Assembly (NCBI GenBank): GCA_020050835.1
Contig: JAGVKB010000117.1
Coordinates: 1-64,000, forward strand
Direction: 5' to 3'
Source of the DNA: Candidatus Obscuribacterales bacterium
GTDB taxonomy: Bacteria; Cyanobacteriota; Vampirovibrionia; Obscuribacterales; Obscuribacteraceae
DNA: 64,000 nucleotides
Each line of letters opens with the position of its first letter. The stretch's first letter is position 1. The notes below the pieces were generated by a model that saw only the letters and a program-made list of their open reading frames with translations, searched no databases and was not told the origin of the DNA. Of this stretch, positions 62,035 to 64,000 are shown piece after piece. Made by a program: the position numbers and the translations under genes.

Positions 62035-62577
62035 ATGAATTTTTCGATGATATTGCTCGTCGTAATTGTCATGTCCGGGCTATTTGCCTATTCACTCTGG
62101 CTGTCGTCAGCGCAAGCAGTGCAGAAATTAAGAGTCGAAGAAGACCTGGCCAAACTAAGTGCACAGATCGACGAACTGAGACGCTCCGATTTCTCCCTTC
62201 CGAACTATGGCGAGATGCAGTCAAAGTTCGAGAAGAGTCGCTGCATCGTCAAACTCTTCGTCAAGAAGGGCGATCTCGATAATGCTGAGTTACTGATCAA
62301 GCAAACAATGGCGCTGCTGATTCAATACCAATCGCTTCGCGACAGCAAGTACTGCGATTCACTGTGCCAGCAAGCAATCAACTCACTGGAGTCCGCTCCG
62401 GAAGAGACGAATCTGGAGTTGCAATTAGGCAAGATCAAGCCTGAGGTTGCAATGAAAGTTCAATCCAAGCTTACGGAACAGGGTTACTCAATGCTGCTCA
62501 CCCTTGACTCGCAGGGCAACTACTTGCTCATACGCCCGAAGCCCGGCTGCGGCCCACGCCTGACTGGCAGCTGCTAG
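62035..62577 (+). CDS. Single-pass membrane protein with helical domain (180 residues)
   Basis: An N-terminal membrane helix (about residues 4-24) is followed by an all-helical region (30-140) with KGDLDNAELLIKQTMALL, a TPR-like pair of helices, and a small beta/Pro-rich C-terminus (YLLIRPKPGCGP). The same design as 60841-61233. GGGAGG lies upstream of the ATG. Function unknown. Confidence 0.78.
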   Translation: MNFSMILLVVIVMSGLFAYSLWLSSAQAVQKLRVEEDLAKLSAQIDELRRSDFSLPNYGEMQSKFEKSRCIVKLFVKKGDLDNAELLIKQTMALLIQYQSLRDSKYCDSLCQQAINSLESAPEETNLELQLGKIKPEVAMKVQSKLTEQGYSMLLTLDSQGNYLLIRPKPGCGPRLTGSC

Positions 62578-62618
62578 GCAAACGCCGCAAGAGCTGAAAT
62601 CGACTCAACGCAGGGCTG

Positions 62619-62647
62619 CTGATTGAGCGCATCGAGCGCTTAATCAG
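62619..62647 (+). terminator. Hairpin behind the 62035 gene
   Basis: Twelve-base arms (62619-62630 and 62636-62647) with one mismatch. No T-tract. Confidence 0.5.
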
Positions 62648-62700
62648 TGGCTTTGTCAACGGTTACGAAACGGTGCTCTGGCTGCTCCTTGGGCGGACTT

Positions 62701-62725
62701 GGGCGGCTGCCAGAGCCGCCCCTAC
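62701..62725 (-). repeat. Dispersed REP-like palindrome, copy 2
   Basis: Exact reverse complement of 33011-33035. It lies between the 62035 and 62800 genes. Confidence 0.7.
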
Positions 62726-62799
62726 ATCAATCCGGGCCCAATCAGCCTCAGCTCATATCGACAAGTTTACGCTTCACAAACGAGAGGAATCCCTCACCC

Positions 62800-63360
62800 A
62801 TGCACAGCGCCAATCCATTCATACCGCATATCAATGACGCTCCCGGTATGCGAGAGCCGATTCTGGTGATCGTGGATATGCAACCGGAGTTCGAAGCAAG
62901 TTCGAATGCTGAGACCCTTTCGGAGATAAGAAAGCTGATCTCCTTCTTCAAGCACAACTACTTCCCAATTATCGTCCTGGAGTATGGCAATCCGGACATA
63001 ATCAAGCCACCAAGCTACCGGCTATATTGCGGAACCACTCATGAACAATTGATGAGCCTCCTTCTGTATCCACAACGGTATTGCAAGCTCGTAGTCGTAG
63101 AAAAGTACTGCAATGACGGCTCTGCATTTGTACTGGAAACTTGCGCCGAACGAGAATTCAGTCAAGCACATTTCGTGTTGTGCGGGGTCAACACCGATGC
63201 CTGTGTGTCAGCTACCGCTCACGGTCTGGCGGTCCGCAGAAGAAGCTCAAAAGTTTCAGTGATTGCTGCAGCCTGCCATACACCCGCCAGTAACTTCAGC
63301 TGGAGCAACTTTCCGCAGCGCGCGAACATCGTCATCGTACACAAAGAACAGGCAGCCTGA
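62800..63360 (+). CDS. Isochorismatase-family hydrolase, copy 2
   Basis: A 186-residue cysteine hydrolase. The triad is Asp26 (VIVDMQPEF), Lys102 (VEKYCNDGSAF) and Cys135 (NTDACVSA). The N-terminal 20 residues (MHSANPFIPH...) are an addition compared with copy 1 at 21974-22540, and overall identity is low by eye, so the substrate may differ. It is rich in cysteines (at least eight). GAGAGGAAT precedes the ATG at 62800; the longer frame would run through the dispersed repeat. Confidence 0.85.
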   Translation: MHSANPFIPHINDAPGMREPILVIVDMQPEFEASSNAETLSEIRKLISFFKHNYFPIIVLEYGNPDIIKPPSYRLYCGTTHEQLMSLLLYPQRYCKLVVVEKYCNDGSAFVLETCAEREFSQAHFVLCGVNTDACVSATAHGLAVRRRSSKVSVIAAACHTPASNFSWSNFPQRANIVIVHKEQAA

Positions 63361-63461
63361 GCCTTCGTAAGCACAACTCAACGGCAGCGACCGAAGCCCG
63401 ACGTGATCCCACACCGGATCGACGCGCTGCCTAAGTTTTACCAAATCATTGGAGGTGTTCC

Positions 63462-64000
63462 ATGAAGAACATTCCGCATTGTCTGCGCCAGAAGAAATCG
63501 ATCGTTTGCGCAGCACTCATGATGATTTTGTTGTTGCTACCAGCGCCGGCGCAGGCGGACCCACCTGCAGTCGACGAACAGGAAGCACAAAGTCTCCATG
63601 CCCTGAGCCTTCCGGTGTATATCTGGAAGGATGCGAGCCGCACACCAGACGCCATCGTGCTCGCCTTTCACGGCGGTTGTTTACACGCGCGATCATACAG
63701 CCCGCTAGCCGAGAGGATTGTGCCGAACAATTTCATGCTCGTCGCAACGGATATGCGCGGCTTCGGCAAGTGGTATCACGAGGGCTTCGGTACACGGCGC
63801 GACCGCACATTTCGCTACAAGCAAAGTGTGCGTGACGCTCACGCTGTTCTCGAATCGATTCGCTCAAAATATCCGGCAACACCAATCTTTCTCCTCGGCG
63901 AAAGCCTGGGTGCAAGCATGGCGATGCAAATTGCCGCGGCCTATCCTCAGGAGATCGACGGAGCAATCATCGTAAGCGGCTATGCAAGACCAAAGCTTTT
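63462..64000 (+). CDS. Exported alpha/beta hydrolase, cut by window end
   Basis: The first 179 residues of a secreted serine hydrolase. The signal peptide runs to about residue 30 (cut after APAQA). The oxyanion region is FHGGCL (about 68-73). TDMRGFGKW (about 96-104) is typical of the Hydrolase_4/monoglyceride-lipase group, and the nucleophile elbow GESLG, with its Ser, is near residue 150. The acid and His lie beyond the window. It may be a lipase, esterase or peptidase. GGAGG at 63451-63455 and the ATG at 63462 fix the start. Confidence 0.85.
   Translation, partial: MKNIPHCLRQKKSIVCAALMMILLLLPAPAQADPPAVDEQEAQSLHALSLPVYIWKDASRTPDAIVLAFHGGCLHARSYSPLAERIVPNNFMLVATDMRGFGKWYHEGFGTRRDRTFRYKQSVRDAHAVLESIRSKYPATPIFLLGESLGASMAMQIAAAYPQEIDGAIIVSGYARPKL

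Noticed and set aside
62647-62799. N-terminal extension of the second isochorismatase
   Set aside because: It would translate through the dispersed repeat and has no ribosome-binding site; the ATG at 62800 has one.

Overview
This is a 64 kb piece of a bacterial genome, about 55-60 % GC by eye, holding roughly 64 protein genes, with no rRNA, tRNA, CRISPR array, transposase or phage structural gene that I can see. Nearly every gene has a clear Shine-Dalgarno sequence (GGAGG or AAGGAG) 5-10 bases before ATG, sometimes TTG. More than half of the genes encode proteins I do not recognise, many of them small membrane or exported proteins. That style fits a large-genome environmental bacterium from a poorly sampled lineage. 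I lean weakly to the non-photosynthetic relatives of cyanobacteria (Obscuribacterales-like), but the window has no marker gene that would settle it. It could be a chromosome or a very large plasmid.

Layout. 0.3-3.0 kb (minus): adenylate kinase with a zinc-type lid, coupled to an unknown gene, and two small unknown genes. 3.5-8.5 kb (plus): small membrane proteins, an unknown 330-residue protein and a phytoene-desaturase/PYROXD2-like FAD oxidoreductase. 9.0-16.7 kb (minus): LOG-family nucleotide hydrolase, P-loop ATPase, membrane protein, two tandem LemA-like proteins, a TPM-like membrane protein, a WD40-like protein, a receiver-like protein and a small membrane protein. 17.6-20.5 kb (plus): a 522-residue unknown protein and an exported trypsin-like protease. 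20.8-22.5 kb (minus): a membrane protein and an isochorismatase-family hydrolase. 23.2-28.1 kb (plus): seven genes, including a four-helix membrane protein with a proline linker, an exported His-rich protein and a Cys-based phosphatase. 28.5-34.9 kb (minus): a CoaX-like pantothenate kinase, an SPFH protein, membrane and exported proteins, and a SulP transporter. 35.9-44.8 kb (plus): S41 peptidase, two-domain M16 peptidase, concentrative nucleoside transporter, M24 aminopeptidase, a small membrane protein and an exported His/Gly/Pro repeat protein. 45.1-49.4 kb (minus): unknown genes, a catalase C-terminal remnant and an exported Gly-Tyr repeat protein. 50.0-64.0 kb (mostly plus): a helix-turn-helix/coiled-coil protein, GH25 muramidase, TPR protein, second S41 peptidase, second WD40-like protein, second proline-linker membrane protein, second isochorismatase-family protein, and an alpha/beta hydrolase cut by the window end.

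Two themes stand out. First, genes near the right end are divergent relatives of genes further left (WD40-like, proline-linker membrane protein, isochorismatase, S41 peptidase), so lineage-specific families have expanded here. Second, most gaps contain a perfect or near-perfect inverted repeat of 8-19 bp per arm close behind a stop codon. Some have a T-tract and are ordinary terminators, but many have none. Recognisable enzymes lean towards breakdown of protein, cell wall and nucleotides (five peptidases, muramidase, nucleoside importer, two amidase-like hydrolases), which would fit a scavenging life, but that is inference.
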